Shown here piece by piece: positions 1 to 10,947 of a stretch of DNA of 64,000 nt. The notes below the pieces were generated by a model. It worked only from the letters and a program-made list of their open reading frames with translations. It was not told the DNA's origin and ran no database searches. The translations under genes and the position numbers were made by a program. The stretch's first letter is position 1; each line of letters starts with the position of its first letter. The DNA comes from Rhizomys pruinosus (Eukaryota > Chordata > Mammalia > Rodentia > Spalacidae): assembly GCA_009823505.1 (NCBI GenBank), contig VZQC01010403.1, forward strand, positions 458,293 through 522,292. Direction: 5' to 3'.

Positions 1-535
1 CCCCACCCCATCCCAGATCATGCATTCTGCCATAACTGTCCTGCATCTTTCTCTCTTTTTTTTTTTTCATTTTTAGCTATAAGTGATAATCCATGAGTAC
101 AAGCATCCTTCATGCAAAACCTATCTGCAGGCTGTTGTGCCCAAACACCTACAGCCCCACCATCCAGTGGGGGGTGACAGGTTGTTTGTTCAATCAAGTT
201 GATCAAATGAGTGTCCAGACTATATTGCTGTAGTTTCACCATTCACCCCAATCGCAGCCCTTACATTCTACCACGCCCCCTCTTCCGCAGATTGTTCCCT
301 AGGCTTAGAAAAGGGGCACAGGTGGATGAGAAGCAAAACAGTCTACTTTCTCTGGAGTGTTGTCTCGGACTCTGGTCAGTTCTGGCTGTTTCCTTTCATG
401 GGCTGACAGTTTGTCCAGGAATGACATTTCAATCCTACTAATGAAGCACAAGCAATTAGATATATAGGTATTTAAACAGTACCATTTGTTATGGTAGGTT
501 ACTTTGGCATAGACACAGATGTTTGGATGGTATGT
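1..535 (-). mobile_element. Family A retroposon, L1-like 3' region (copy 1)
   Basis: On the minus strand this matches the copy at 42505-43207 over about 500 bases, from accatccaaacatctgtg to the gcagaatgcatgatctgg motif at the window edge; the 3' end lies outside the window. The other copies end in a G-rich tract, an AATAAA-type signal and poly(A), so I infer a non-LTR retroposon, perhaps the 3' UTR of an L1 lineage. No coding potential is seen. Confidence 0.6.
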
Positions 536-964
536 TAATCCATGAATTACCTTTTTTTCTGTTAAATACGACAGGGTCTTACTGTGGCTTATAACATCTC
601 CTAACCATTAGAGGATGTAAGCTTGTGGCATCAGCCATGGGTTATTCCTCCAAGGAGAGAGCTAATAGCCAATTAGATTTGGGATATACAGGCATATGGC
701 TGCCACTGCTGCACAGTATTTCCAGGCAGGTGAGGTAAAGCTGGTGCTGATGGAGGAGTCTTGCTTGACTCAAGGAGACCTATATTTGCTTTATTGGTTT
801 AGTGGCCTTTGGTAACGCTCTCTGGTATTCCAGAGACCATCTGTACACTTGCAAGTGTGGTCTCAATACATCTTTCCCATGTTTACATCAGGTCTTTGAC
901 AGCAGGGCCTTATCGCCTCTCTTCTTGCAGGTATCCCAGTTTGGAGGCAAGGAGCCTTTACCTT
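536..964. other. No recognised feature
   Basis: This stretch may be further decayed L1 contiguous with the fragment that follows, but I see no firm match. Confidence 0.4.
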
Positions 965-1150
965 TTGTGGAGGGAGTTTACATTCCTACCAGCAGTGGAT
1001 GAGTGTTCCCCTTTCCCCACAACCTCTCCAGCATTTGGTATCATTTGTTTTCTTGATCCTAGCCAGTCTTAACAGAGTAAGATGATATCTAAGAGTTGTT
1101 TTATTTTTCATTTCCTTAATTATTAGTGATATTGCACTTCTTCCTTTATA
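965..1150 (-). mobile_element. Decayed L1 ORF2 fragment
   Basis: The reverse strand reads through the region of L1 ORF2 around the conserved heart of the C-terminal part: a block for 'hot spot' MRYHLTP-like residues, then the segment equivalent to 5650-5790 of this window. Stops and indels break it. It is a 5'- and 3'-truncated relic. Confidence 0.6.
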
Positions 1151-1204
1151 AGAGGAAAATTGAAAACAAGTTATGAAAGTGCTGGCTTCCAGACTAAACT
1201 TTCA

Positions 1205-1312
1205 TTGTGTCTTTGTTTTCGATTTTGAGTCAGTCTCCTTACTTAGCCCAGGTTGGTCTCAGTTTCCCAAATGCTGGGATTATAGACACGTGCTTCCTTG
1301 CTCAGCCTGAAC
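1205..1312 (-). mobile_element. Degenerate B1 SINE fragment
   Basis: The sequence carries tagcccaggttggtctca and aatgctgggattatagacac, the inner blocks of a reverse-oriented B1. It is strongly diverged and lacks clear ends. Confidence 0.55.
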
Positions 1313-2188
1313 TATTTTTAAAAAGAAGCAACAGTAAGCTTCCACCTATCTAAGATCACACATGTTTTTTAACAGCAGTTGAGTCTTATAAAAACAATTT
1401 TTGAAGGACTAAATTTGCTTCTAAAAATCAAAACACTTGTCTCAATTGGCTAAATTGATTTGAGTATTTCAGGTGAATAACTTAGGCAATGCATTTATAG
1501 AAAAACATTAACAGACCTTATGTATAAAATATATTTTTAAAAAGAGTAGTCTCTGGTCCTGTCTCATTTTTCTCTCAAACTGAGATCCATCTGTGTCTGC
1601 TGCTAAGATTTCACCAAAGGTCAGCTTAAACAGCTGTTTTGTTTTCTTTTGCTAAAAACAACAGAACTGCATTTTAATATGATAACACAGTAAGTTATCT
1701 TTCTCTCTAAGAAGGTCTGCTCAATGAAATTTTGAAGTGACTGAGGAATGATTTATTAAAAATAGAAACTATGTCTTCCTAGCCTCTTAGTATACAGCAA
1801 AGGAGTGGCAGAACTGAGCACTGTAAGCCAGAGCACAGAGTGGTGTCACCTGGGTGTCAGCAGAGATAAATGGATGGAGCCAGAAGGAAGGTGCTCATCA
1901 CATACCATGGGTACGGCTGACGGACCACAGCACCCAGGTAAGGAAAGACAGTAACATATAGTGCTCATTTCCTCCTTTAACAGCTCTGCCTTCTCACTTG
2001 AAGACTGCCTTGCCAAGGAGATGCATCTTTTCAGGCCTTTCTCAATAAATATCACGGTTGGATTACAGTCAAACAACTGAGCGAAGAGTGTGGTATATAC
2101 AACCAGAACATCTGGACTCAACCAACAGAGCATATGCACTACACCTGCACTGGCTAAACTTGCTATTTATTCAGGGCTGGCTGGCATA
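1313..2188. other. No recognised feature
   Basis: AT-rich sequence without a repeat I can name. Short open frames, including a 97-codon one on the minus strand at 1846-2139, show no recognisable domain. Confidence 0.4.
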
Positions 2189-2264
2189 GATGAAATTTGA
2201 TCAAATTCTGATCCCTTGGATTTGGAAATGTTGTTTTACTAGGAGCAGGTTCTATGCAGATGTA
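2189..2264 (+). mobile_element. MLT1-type MaLR LTR, 5' part
   Basis: It contains tgatcccttggatttgga and tgcagatgtaattaagga, typical of mammalian MLT1/MST LTRs. The element continues at 2603 after a B4 insertion. Confidence 0.6.
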
Positions 2265-2274
2265 ATTAAGGATT

Positions 2275-2602
2275 GTGTGTGTATGTGTGTGTGTGTGTGT
2301 GTGGTGTATGCACACATGGGTATATTGTTGAGTGTACTCATGTGCACATACGGAGGACAGGGGGTCAGGTATCCTACTTGCTCTCATTATTCCCTTGAGA
2401 TCAGGTCAACAGTGAACTTGGAACTAGGCTGGCAGCCAGTAAGCCCCAGTGAGCCTCCTGCCCCTAACCTGCCACTGGCTGGGGTTATATAAATACACTG
2501 AGCCACACTGTGCTTTTTGTGAGGATGCTGGGGACTCATCTTCTGGTCCTCAGTCTTGCACAGCAAATGCTCTTACCAACTGAGCCATCTGCCCAGCCTC
2601 TG
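2275..2602 (-). mobile_element. B4-type SINE with GT tract, inserted in MLT1
   Basis: Reverse-oriented B4: a TG-rich tail (2274-2303), a B1-like middle and the tRNA-like head ending gagccatctgcccagcc. It is flanked by the 10-base target-site duplication attaaggatt (2265-2274 and 2603-2612), which splits the MLT1 LTR. Confidence 0.75.
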
Positions 2603-2965
2603 ATTAAGGATTTTGACAGGAGGAGATTACACTGCTTTATCTACATGGGTCTTAATTACCATCATAAATGACCTTGTGAGAGACTCAGGAGGAAAAAACT
2701 ATGTCATGGAGGCCCAGATTCTGTTGAGTGGAGTCATAAGTCACAGGAAGCTAACAACCAACAGCAGAAGCAAAAGCCCTGGAAGCAGCAAAAGCCCTGG
2801 AAGCAGCAAAAGCCCTGGAAGCAGCAAAAGCCCTGAAAGCTGTTGATGGAGGGCAGCATCTTGATTTTGGAAGTCTGGCCTCCAGAAATATGAGAATATG
2901 ACTTTCTGATTTTTAGATCACCCAGTAGTAACAGTTCCTTGCAGTGGCCACAGAAACTAAACTCT
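2603..2965 (+). mobile_element. MLT1-type MaLR LTR, 3' part
   Basis: It continues the LTR begun at 2189, with accttgtgagagactcagga, tggcctccagaaatatgaga and a decayed 3' end. An 18-base minisatellite lies inside it. Confidence 0.6.
2765..2838 (+). repeat. 18-bp minisatellite, about four units
   Basis: Unit agcagcaaaagccctgga is repeated in tandem about four times, nearly perfectly. In one frame it gives an S-S-K-S-P-G repeat, but it sits inside an LTR relic and is not regarded as coding. Confidence 0.9.
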
Positions 2966-3009
2966 CCAGTGTGAGGCCTGGGGAGCATTTAGGTCGAATA
3001 AGCAACCTT

Positions 3010-3300
3010 TCTTCTTGTTGTGAGCAAACCTTGGTAAGAAGCAGCTTATGGGAGGAGGGTTGACTTTAACTTACAGTTTGAAGGGACACAGTCCATCATG
3101 GCAGGTAAGTCCTGGCATCAGGAACCATAAAATGGCTGGTCACATATGTCAGGAAACAGAGTAGACAGGAAGTAGGGCTGGTCTACAAAACCTCATCAGT
3201 GACTTACTTTCTTCAGCAAGGGTCTACCTTCTAACCCTTCCCCTACTTTCCAAGGCACAGCCACCAGTTTGGTCCCAAGTGTTAAAGCACTGAGTCTATG
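3010..3300 (-). mobile_element. hAT-Charlie-like rodent element (URR1/RCHARR1 group), decayed
   Basis: It has gcttatgggaggagg, cagtccatcatggcag and cttcagcaagg, as in the family better preserved at 30206-30512 and 57817-58145. Non-autonomous, with no transposase. The family assignment is from memory. Confidence 0.5.
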
Positions 3301-3754
3301 GGAACATTTGACATTCAGACCACACGTCAGCAAGGCTTTGTAGCATTCTTTCACTCCAGTGCTCAGACCAGAGATCAAGAAGGTTGGTCAAAGCATAGTT
3401 ATGTTATTCATTCAGAAATATCTGATAAAAGGTTTTCATCTGTCACTCACTCTGCTCATCTCTATGGACAAAGCAGACACAAGTCCCTTCCTGATGTGCT
3501 GGCCTTTCTAGGAAGCAGAAAATAATGCTTCATGCTATGAACACAAAAGGGTTAGTGGTGTTGATTGCAGTCAAGAGCGATAAGGAAGTACTTTCCACAG
3601 GATGCAAATGGAGGAGGTTGGTAAGCAAACAGGTATTCCTAATGAAAGAAGCAATACTGCTCCTACATGCACCACATCTGAAACCCCTAATCCCCTTTGC
3701 CACACTGGCCTCCAAAATGTTATCTTTGTTTGGAAAATCAGTTCTATAGAGTAG
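3301..3754. other. No recognised feature
   Basis: Unassigned sequence between a DNA-transposon relic and a GT microsatellite. Confidence 0.4.
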
Positions 3755-3755
3755 T

Positions 3756-3808
<53 letters not shown>

Positions 3809-3829
3809 TGTGTGTGTGTGTGTGTGTGT
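3755..3829 (+). repeat. (GT)n microsatellite
   Basis: About 37 GT units with one interruption. It adjoins the 3' side of a reverse-oriented B4, a common origin of such tracts. Confidence 0.97.
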
Positions 3830-4105
3830 ATTACATGATGTGTCTGTGCAGCCAGAGATCAAGAGCAGGCCTCTTCCCTCATTACTGTCCACCTTATTTC
3901 TTGAGACAGGGAATTCACTGATTGGCTAGACTGGCTGGCCAGCAAGCTTCGAGGATCCTCCTGTCTGTGCATCGTCAGCACTTGGGTGGCTGGAGCGGGT
4001 GTGTGACATCACACCCAGCTTTGTAGGTGGGTGTAGGCATCTGAATTCAGGTCCTCCTTCTTGTGTAGCAGGTACTTTACCTACTGAGCCATCTCCTTAG
4101 CCCCA
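3830..4105 (-). mobile_element. B4-type SINE
   Basis: Reverse-oriented: the B1-like part (cttgagacagggaattcact) is followed by the tRNA-like head ending ctgagccatctccttagccc. Confidence 0.75.
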
Positions 4106-4204
4106 AAATATCATCTTTCGGTAATTTCACAGTTCAGTTTCATGAATCTCACATTGTATAATCTTCGGAGGAGTTGCTATACATCAATGCACCCATACTT
4201 TGTA

Positions 4205-4290
4205 AAAAAAAATAGTGGGAGGGTACAGATGGGGGAGGGGATATAAAGATGATTAGATGTTTTGTATGAAATACACAAAAATTCAACACG
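4205..4290 (+). mobile_element. L1 3' terminal fragment
   Basis: G-rich tract with gtacagatgggggagggg, then the ttgtatgaaatacacaaaaa end typical of the L1-like 3' ends in this window. Confidence 0.5.
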
Positions 4291-4374
4291 AAAGTATACA
4301 AAAAGGCACCGGGAGTGGGGGAGGACTTGAAGGGATTTTACAGTGAATTTGGCATTTAAAAGCAGCACAAGGAT

Positions 4375-4560
4375 GCACAGGTAAGTTGACAGAAGTCTTG
4401 CCTGCCTGGCATGTAGAAGGCCTTAGGTTAAATCCCAGTACCACACAATCTGGGCGTGGTGTTGCATGGCTGCAGTCCCAGCACTCGGGAGATAAAAGCA
4501 GGAAGATCAAGGTTCTCAGCTACACAGCTAGTTTGAGGACAGTCTGAGATGAGACCATTT
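4375..4560 (+). mobile_element. B4-type SINE (ID head plus B1-like part)
   Basis: A tRNA-like ID segment (cctggcatgtagaaggcctt) is followed by a B1-like segment (tgggcgtggtgttgcatgg, cccagcactcgggag). Moderately diverged. Confidence 0.6.
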
Positions 4561-4574
4561 CTACCTAATTTTCT

Positions 4575-4950
4575 TATTAACTGTGCTCAAATACTCTGAC
4601 CAAGAAATTCCAAGAGACAAAGGGTTTATTTGGCTCACAATTTCAAGCTACAAAGCTGTCATCATTGTGAGGAAGTCAAAACATCAGGAAAGTGAAACAG
4701 CTAGTCAGATTACATGCACAGTCAATAGTGGAGGACATTGAACTAATGCACAGGTGCCTGTGCTCAGCTCATTCTTAGACAATCCATGATCCCCTGCCCA
4801 GGGAATGGTTCTGCCCACAGTGGTCAGCTTTTCCCAGTAACCAAGGCAATCCCTCATCTGTAGGCCAACCTAATCTAGACAATCTCTCATTTAGATTCCT
4901 TTCCCAGATGATTCTAGATGATGTCAAGTTGACAAAACCAACAATTATAT
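4575..4950 (-). mobile_element. hAT-Charlie-like element (URR1 group)
   Basis: Reverse copy with ctctgaccaagaa, agggtttatttggctcaca, the central segment around ccctgcccagggaatgg, and tgatgtcaagttgacaaaa at the far end. Same family as 46488-46881. Non-autonomous. Confidence 0.6.
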
Positions 4951-5029
4951 TGTCGCAAACAAATAATCAAATAAACAATACTTCTATCCCTCCCAGCATT
5001 GATCTATCCTCACAGTCTAGTGAGCAGAA

Positions 5030-6200
5030 AGGTTTGCTATAATAATATGACCTGGGAACAAAACGGAAGATCCAAACTTGAGCACATTCAATTTCAGCCA
5101 CCTCATATTTGACAAGGGGGCCAAGAAGACACAATGGAGGAAAGACAGCATCTTCAGCAATTGGTATTGGCAAAACTGGATCACCACTTGTAGATAAAGT
5201 TAACCCCCCCACCTCTCACCCTGTACAAAAGTCAACTCCAAATGGATCAAAGACCTCAACGTGAAACCCAAAACTCTGAAGGGGATAGAAGAAAAGTTGG
5301 CAGCAGCCATAAGACATAGGTGTAGGAAAAGACTTCCTAAATCAGACAGCAGCTTCATAGGAAATAAGGTCAGGGACCTCATTAAACTCAAAAGCTTCTG
5401 TTCAGCAAAAGAAACAATCAAAGAAGTGAAGAGAAAACCCACAGAGTGGGAGGAAACCTTTACCACCAATACATCTGACAAAGCATTGATTTCCAGAATA
5501 TATAAGCTACTCAAAAAACAAAGAAGAAAGAAAACAAATGACTCACTCAAAATATGTAGCAAAGAGCTGAACAGAGACTTCACAAGTGAGGAATTAAAGA
5601 TGGCTGAGAAACATCTTAAAAAGTGTTCAACATCACTAATAATTAAGGAAATGCAAATTAAAACCACTTTAAGATATCGTCTCACTCCAATAAGACTGGC
5701 TAGGATCAAGAAAACAAATGACACCAAGTGCTAGAGAGGTTGTGGGGAAAGGGGAACACTCATCCATTGCTGGTGGGAATATAAACTTGTACAGCCACTA
5801 TGGAAAGCAGTGTGGAGAACCCTTGGAAGACCCAAAATGAGCTTGCCACCTGACCCAGTCATACCGCTTCTGGGTATATACCCACAGGACTCATCTTACT
5901 GCAGAGATACATGTACAGCCATATTTATTGCAGCTCTCTTCACAATAGTGAAGAGCTGGAACCAACCTAAGTGCCCCTCAACTGATGAGTGGATAGAGAA
6001 AATGTGGTACATCTACACAATGGAGTTTTCTGCAGCAGTAATGAAAGATGACATCATGAACTTTGCAGGTAAATGGATGGAACTAGAAGATATCATGTTA
6101 AGTGAAGTAATACAGTCCCAGAAAAACAAATGACGAATGGTATCCCTCATCTGTGATGCTAGCGCCAATTACCCAGTTGTAAGGCAAACTGAGAAACCTT
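5030..6200 (+). pseudogene. L1 ORF2 C-terminal region, decayed, with start of 3' UTR
   Basis: The translated plus strand matches the C-terminal third of L1 ORF2. Visible blocks include a DKGAKxTQWRKD segment near 5110, SKWIKDLN near 5240, LIKLKSFCSAKETI at 5380-5420, LIIKEMQIKTT near 5640, IPLLGIYP near 5860 and WNQPKCPSTDEWI near 5960. This part follows the reverse transcriptase and holds the cysteine-rich end. The two longest open stretches (5261-5734 and 5810-6133) share a frame and are separated by a stop; two further in-frame stops lie near 5193-5201. The endonuclease and RT domains are absent, so it is a dead 5'-truncated LINE-1. Confidence 0.88.
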
Positions 6201-6499
6201 AATGTTATATTCCTCATGATCTGCAAATAACTGTACTCTTATATTGTGAATCCCTTAATGGGTTCTAGAACTAAGCTATCATTTATTTTCTGAGTTAGAA
6301 ATTTTTGGTATATGGGTAGAGGGTATGTATGCATATTTTAGAGTAATATAAGATCAAAGGAATGAGGAAAGCACTAGTTTGTCATGACATTATGTCTAAC
6401 CACACTATTTATTTTATGGGAGTGCTTCTTAGTATTTCTTATACATGGCTGCTTGAGCTTTTGTCCAAGCATTTTCTAAAATATTACGCAGTAGTTAAA
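6200..6499. other. Probable L1 3' UTR remnant or unassigned sequence
   Basis: AT-rich DNA downstream of the ORF2 stop. It could be 3' UTR of the preceding L1, but no G-rich tract or poly(A) is preserved to mark its end. Confidence 0.35.
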
Positions 6500-6511
6500 A
6501 GTATCAGGTTG

Positions 6512-6761
6512 GGGGCTGGAGAGATGGCCTAGCGGTTAAGAACATCGACCACTCTTACAGAGGACCCGGGTTCGGTCCCCAGCACCCACATGGCGGCCGA
6601 GAACCGTCTGAAACTCCAATTCCAGGAGAACTCCAGTTCCAGGGGAATCCGCGACCCTCTTCTGATCTCCGCGGTATTGCACGACACGGGTGCACAGACT
6701 TGCATGCAGACAGTACATTGATATACACACACAGAAATAAATAAAAATTAATAAAAAAAAT
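6512..6761 (+). mobile_element. Young B2 SINE, duplicated-segment subfamily
   Basis: Full length, from ggctggagagatggcc to the A-rich tail. The pol III A box and B box (ggttcggtcc) are clear and many CpGs persist. It is flanked by the 12-base duplication agtatcaggttg (6500-6511 and 6762-6773). It has the internal near-duplicate aactccaattccagga / aactccagttccaggg that marks the young subfamily here. Confidence 0.93.
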
Positions 6762-6773
6762 AGTATCAGGTTG

Positions 6774-7340
6774 ATGTAACCTAGCTTTTCTGGATGCTTA
6801 ACGACCATATTTAATGGCCATGCCAATTTGGCAGAGGGTCTTAAGGGATAACTTTGTTCCTTGCCCTCAGAGGTCAACTAAGTCCCAGGGACTATGCATG
6901 GGTACATCTCTTGAAATGTCCTGCAAGTGTGAGTCACCAGTCTTTCTGTGCAGGGAGGTCTTGGAGATCCACTCATGGAACTTCAGCCAGTGTCCAGTCT
7001 ATAAAGAGAAATGTCTACTCATGCTTCAAACAGGGAAGCCTGGTCTAGCAAAACCTGACTTTGTCCTTGAGTGGATGGAACTGGTAAATGGAAAGCCAAA
7101 AGGAGCAAGGGGCTCCCCCCAAACAAACAAACAAACAAACAAACCTGAGTGACCCTTGAGGACTAGATCTTCAAATGACCTTGAGAAAACAAAAACCTTT
7201 ATTAATCTGGTCTAACTGTGTGGCATAAAACATCCAAAAGGAAAGTATAACCAGAAATAAATAAATAGTAAGTCCTGAGAAATTGTACTTCAGGTATAAA
7301 ACTTGAGATCTTAGTAAAAAGACAAAAGAGCACAGTTGTT
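6774..7340. other. Unassigned sequence with an (AAAC)n tract
   Basis: A CAAA/AAAC tract of about seven units lies at 7118-7146. The rest has no match I recognise. The 112-codon frame at 6814-7152 ends in the simple repeat and shows no domain. Confidence 0.4.
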
Positions 7341-8090
7341 TTGCCTGTCTTACTGGCAAGGGCAGCTACCCTGTGGCTGCCACTTCTTTTGCCATCCTTC
7401 AAAGACACGAGACACAGCTTTTCAACCTTCCAATATGGACTGAAGACTCAAGTCTCTCCAAGAATCCTCCAAACCTTCAGTGCCAAATGGGGACTGCTGA
7501 GACATCCAGCTTGTGGATTGAGCTACTACTGGAGTTTCAGCCTCTTCAGAGTATATACTGCTAAGATTGCCATTGTTGGACTACCCAGGCTGTATCACGG
7601 AGACCAGTACAGGACAATCAAGACAGGAAGCGGTGCTTACTGGACCTCATTTGGTGACCATGGGAAGGGAAAAAAACTCCAGCGTTGAGTACAAGGGCAG
7701 AACTGATGGTGGTTTGGGCTTGCCAAGGAGGAGCCTCCAAACATGACATCTTTCAGCCTAATAAAGAAAAAAAATCATAAGCTGAAGATGCTAAAACCTA
7801 TGATATATGTGGCATGCATATTTTGGAATGATACATATTGGAAGGAATAACAACAACAAAAAGACTGGGTCAAAGAACTGACTGAAACGGTGAACTTCTG
7901 GTTGAAAGAGTAAACTTCTGCATCTAGAATTTTGAGAGAGACTGAGGAAAAGATGAAAAACATGTTTGGCAGAATGCATGAGCTCTGGTAGGCCGGGGGG
8001 AGGGAGGGGGTCACCGATCCAGATTTGATTTGAAATTTTGTATAAAATGCACAAAGCTTCAATAAAAATTGGCTTTGACAGTAAAAAAAA
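7341..8090 (+). mobile_element. Family B retroposon (copy 1)
   Basis: It matches the reverse copy at 34944-35654 from the agcttttcaac block (7416) to the 3' end. It shares its last ~120 bases with family A: ggcagaatgcatgagctctgg, a G-rich tract, tgcacaaagcttcaataaaaa and poly(A). That architecture resembles rodent L1 3' UTRs. The 5' limit is uncertain. The 115-codon frame inside (7341-7688) is not preserved in the other copy. Confidence 0.65.
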
Positions 8091-8480
8091 ATTAATATGA
8101 CCTGGAAGATAAATTGAGATATATATTGCACTATTCTGTGATTTCCCTTATGGAAATGTATCAGCAGAGTGCTATGTACAATTTTTTTGTCTGCAGAGCC
8201 TGAAGCTTTGCAAAAGCCTGGTTGTTCAGATCATAATTCATTCTTGAATTCAGGGCAATAGCTGTACAAGTAAGTGATCAGCTTTGGGTCACTCCAGCAC
8301 CTCATATAAAACTCTAACAGTGATGAAAAAGACTTTGTTTTTAGATTTAAAGAGCAATAGCTAATAAATTCTCTAAAACTGAAATATGCATTATGCATCT
8401 TTTAAGTGTAATTGTACAAAATTTTCCATTGTATAACTTAGAAATTCAGATGAATTGAAGAATTTGAAAAATAAAGTCTG
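8091..8480. other. No recognised feature
   Basis: AT-rich, unassigned. Confidence 0.4.
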
Positions 8481-8755
8481 GGGCTGGTAAGATGGTGTAG
8501 CCATTAAAGACTCAGGCTCACAAGTAAAAAGACAAAAATAAATCAGGTCCTGGTCTGAAGACATGGCTCAATAGTTAAGAATACATACTGCTCTAGTAGA
8601 GGACCTGAGTTCAGTTCCCAGCACCCATGTTGAGTGGCTCACAACCACCCACATCTGCTGACACCATCTTTAGGTCTGATAGGCCCTGTACTCCTGTGCA
8701 CCCCATCCCATAGACACATAATTTAAAATAAAATATTTTAAAAAATCAAATTCGG
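8481..8755 (+). mobile_element. B2/B3-type SINE, old, with a partial head in front
   Basis: A short head-like piece (ggggctggtaagatgg) precedes a fuller copy that starts near 8550 (agacatggctcaatagttaa), with cagttcccagcacccatgtt and an A-rich tail. It lacks the young subfamily's duplication. Confidence 0.7.
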
Positions 8756-8954
8756 TGCAGCTTTTTGAAGGGTAACCTTCTTTTTAAGAACTTCTCTAAT
8801 ACAATGCAGACCCTGCCTGTGTAATAGAGTAATTTCACCAGAGAATACCACTCAGATACAAAATAAGGCCAATAGAAAATCTTTAGTTAGCTGATGACTA
8901 TACACCAGACCCTCAGTCCAGGGTGTACAGCCCAAGTCACAGTTGAGAAGTGTT

Positions 8955-9165
8955 TTTTTTTATTTATTATTTTTTATGTGTATGAATGTACTGTCTGCAT
9001 GTAGGTTGGTGCATCCATGTCGTGCAATGCCACGGAGATCAGAAGAGGGTGTCGGATTCCCCTGGAACTGGAGTTAAAGACAGTTCTTAGCCGCCATGTG
9101 GGTGCCGGAAATCGAACCAAAGTTTAAGTGTCCAAGCTTAGGGGTGGTGAGCTCCTCTAACAATT
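8955..9165 (-). mobile_element. B2 SINE, subfamily without the duplication
   Basis: Reverse copy: tatgtgtatgaatgtactgt, cccctggaactggagttaaa, gccgccatgtgggtgccgg. The head is degraded near 9130. Confidence 0.8.
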
Positions 9166-10160
9166 CCTATTCTCTAAAACCAAGCCAAGCATAAAACACA
9201 GAAGCCATGCAGAACGAGGTAGTTTCTACGCAACCAGGTACATGCTGACCTGTTCTCAAAATTCTGTCCCAGTTCAATTGAGTTAAACATTTTTTTATTC
9301 CCATACTTTGAGTTAAGTTTTACTACTGGGCTCAGATGAGGCTCATAATATGGTGTAGCTATGGGCAATCTTGAGGGGCCTTACCACACCTGCTTAGACC
9401 AATACCTGGTCTCATTCATTCACTACTTTAAGTGAAGAATAAGGAAGGTTCTGACTGGGCATCGCATTCCGTGGGGACAACTTGTCTTCAATCAGGTAGA
9501 GAAGTACCAATCACAGTTGAAGGACTGTTTACTATTCACGTGATCTGATTTGTTTTTTGATGAAGTGAATAAAAAATAATAGGGGGCGGAAGGGACACTT
9601 ACTATTGGACTGGGATGTACGACCTTCTTACCATGATCTGAGCTATAATTTTATTGTATGTTGTAATTAAGTTTGTTTGCAAGACTGAACATTTCACTGC
9701 ATTTAAAGAGCTGGCTCATTCACAGTCTTGTCAGCACTAATTCATATTCTAATTTTTTAAAAAGAACATTAGCCCAGGTGTACAGACTTCACAGTGTCAA
9801 TCAAATCTCATCAGAAACCACTTGTCTTGCAGAAGGAGAAGACTCGCGAAATGTTTTCTGGAGGGAAGTTTTTATCTATTTGTGGTCTTTTTATCCTTTC
9901 ATGTTGCTGTTTCCCGTAAATGAAGGCCATGAAAGAAGCTTCAATAACAACATCTAACTGATTACGCTTTTATGAATATATAAAACACTACAGTTCAAAA
10001 GATGTTGCTTGAGCCCCCAAAGCAACTTCAAAAACATCAATAGGCCTCCTCAGAACCAGTAAAGAACTTTGTGATTAGGCTGTTATCACAGCAAATCTTG
10101 AAAAGGAGTTATTTTACTTCCCATACTTAAAAATATTATAATTTTCTTTTTAAAAATTCA
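9166..10160. other. No recognised feature
   Basis: About 1 kb of mostly AT-rich DNA with no repeat I can name. The longest plus-strand frame (9673-9957, 94 codons) shows no domain. Confidence 0.4.
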
Positions 10161-10345
10161 GTTAAATTTATCTCTTTACTCAATATGTAAAATTTAAAAT
10201 TTTGACATATTAATGGTATACCATCTGATGTTTTAATACAAATGAAAGTGTCTATACACACATGTGCACACATGGAGGAAGTAGTATCTAAACCAAGCTA
10301 AATATATCTGCCTTTTATCCTATCTTTATTGTAATTTTATTTTCA
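10161..10345 (+). repeat. Left arm of a 185-bp inverted repeat
   Basis: Its reverse complement recurs at 10948-11133 with about 12 mismatches by eye, roughly 94% identity. The arms enclose an L1 3' end. The arm itself resembles no repeat I know. Confidence 0.92.
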
Positions 10346-10399
10346 ACTTTTCCAAAGAACAAATCAAATTCTGTCAGTGAGTATGTTAAGCAGGAATTG

Positions 10400-10945
10400 G
10401 CATTTAAAGTATCCAAGTGCAGAAGATGTCTGTGGAGTGTTTGGCCACAAAGTGGATCTACTCTACCATCTCCTCAAAGTGCAGGGATCACCACAGAAAA
10501 GAGAACAGAAGAGAATGGAAAGATTACAAGAGCCAGAGGTTGAGGAGGACCAGGCTGAAACAACGTGTTCATGAACACACAATAGCAGTGGTTGCCTGCA
10601 GGAGATCAAGACAGTGGACATTCCAGCACAGACAGGGAAGGGCTCACAGCTCCCTGCCCCTGGCTAAGGAGCTCCTGACAGTTGATGGCTTCTGAGGAAG
10701 AGTCAGTTTTCTTTAATGGTGTGGCCGCTGGTGGGTCAACCAGTAGATGGGCCACACCCAGGAGTATATGGATAGGATAAAATGGACTCAGTGGGCTATC
10801 CAAAAAAAGAAAAGAGTACAAGGAGTTGGGAGAGTGTGGGGAGGCAAATCTGGGAGGAATTAGGGGGAGGAGTGGGGAGTGATCACAATCCACTGTGTGC
10901 TGTATGAAAGTCTCAAAGAATTAGTAAAATATTATATTAAAAATG
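10400..10945 (+). mobile_element. L1 3' UTR fragment inside the inverted repeat
   Basis: It has the order seen in old rodent L1 3' UTRs: gcagggatcacc, ttacaagagccagaggtt, ggaagggctcacagctcc, gagtcagttttcttta, gtagatgggccacaccc, a G-rich tract around 10830-10880, then a tatgaaagtctcaaagaatt end. The 5' edge is approximate. Confidence 0.7.
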
Positions 10946-10947
10946 AG

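Noticed and set aside
2613..2846. 77-codon frame with S-S-K-S-P-G repeats
   Set aside because: The repeats are an 18-bp minisatellite inside an MLT1 LTR relic.
3530..3892. 120-codon minus-strand frame with His-Thr repeats
   Set aside because: The His-Thr run is a translated GT/CA microsatellite; the rest has no domain.
5261..6133. L1 ORF2-like frames as a functional gene
   Set aside because: Stops interrupt the frame and the endonuclease and RT domains are absent; it is a dead LINE-1 relic.
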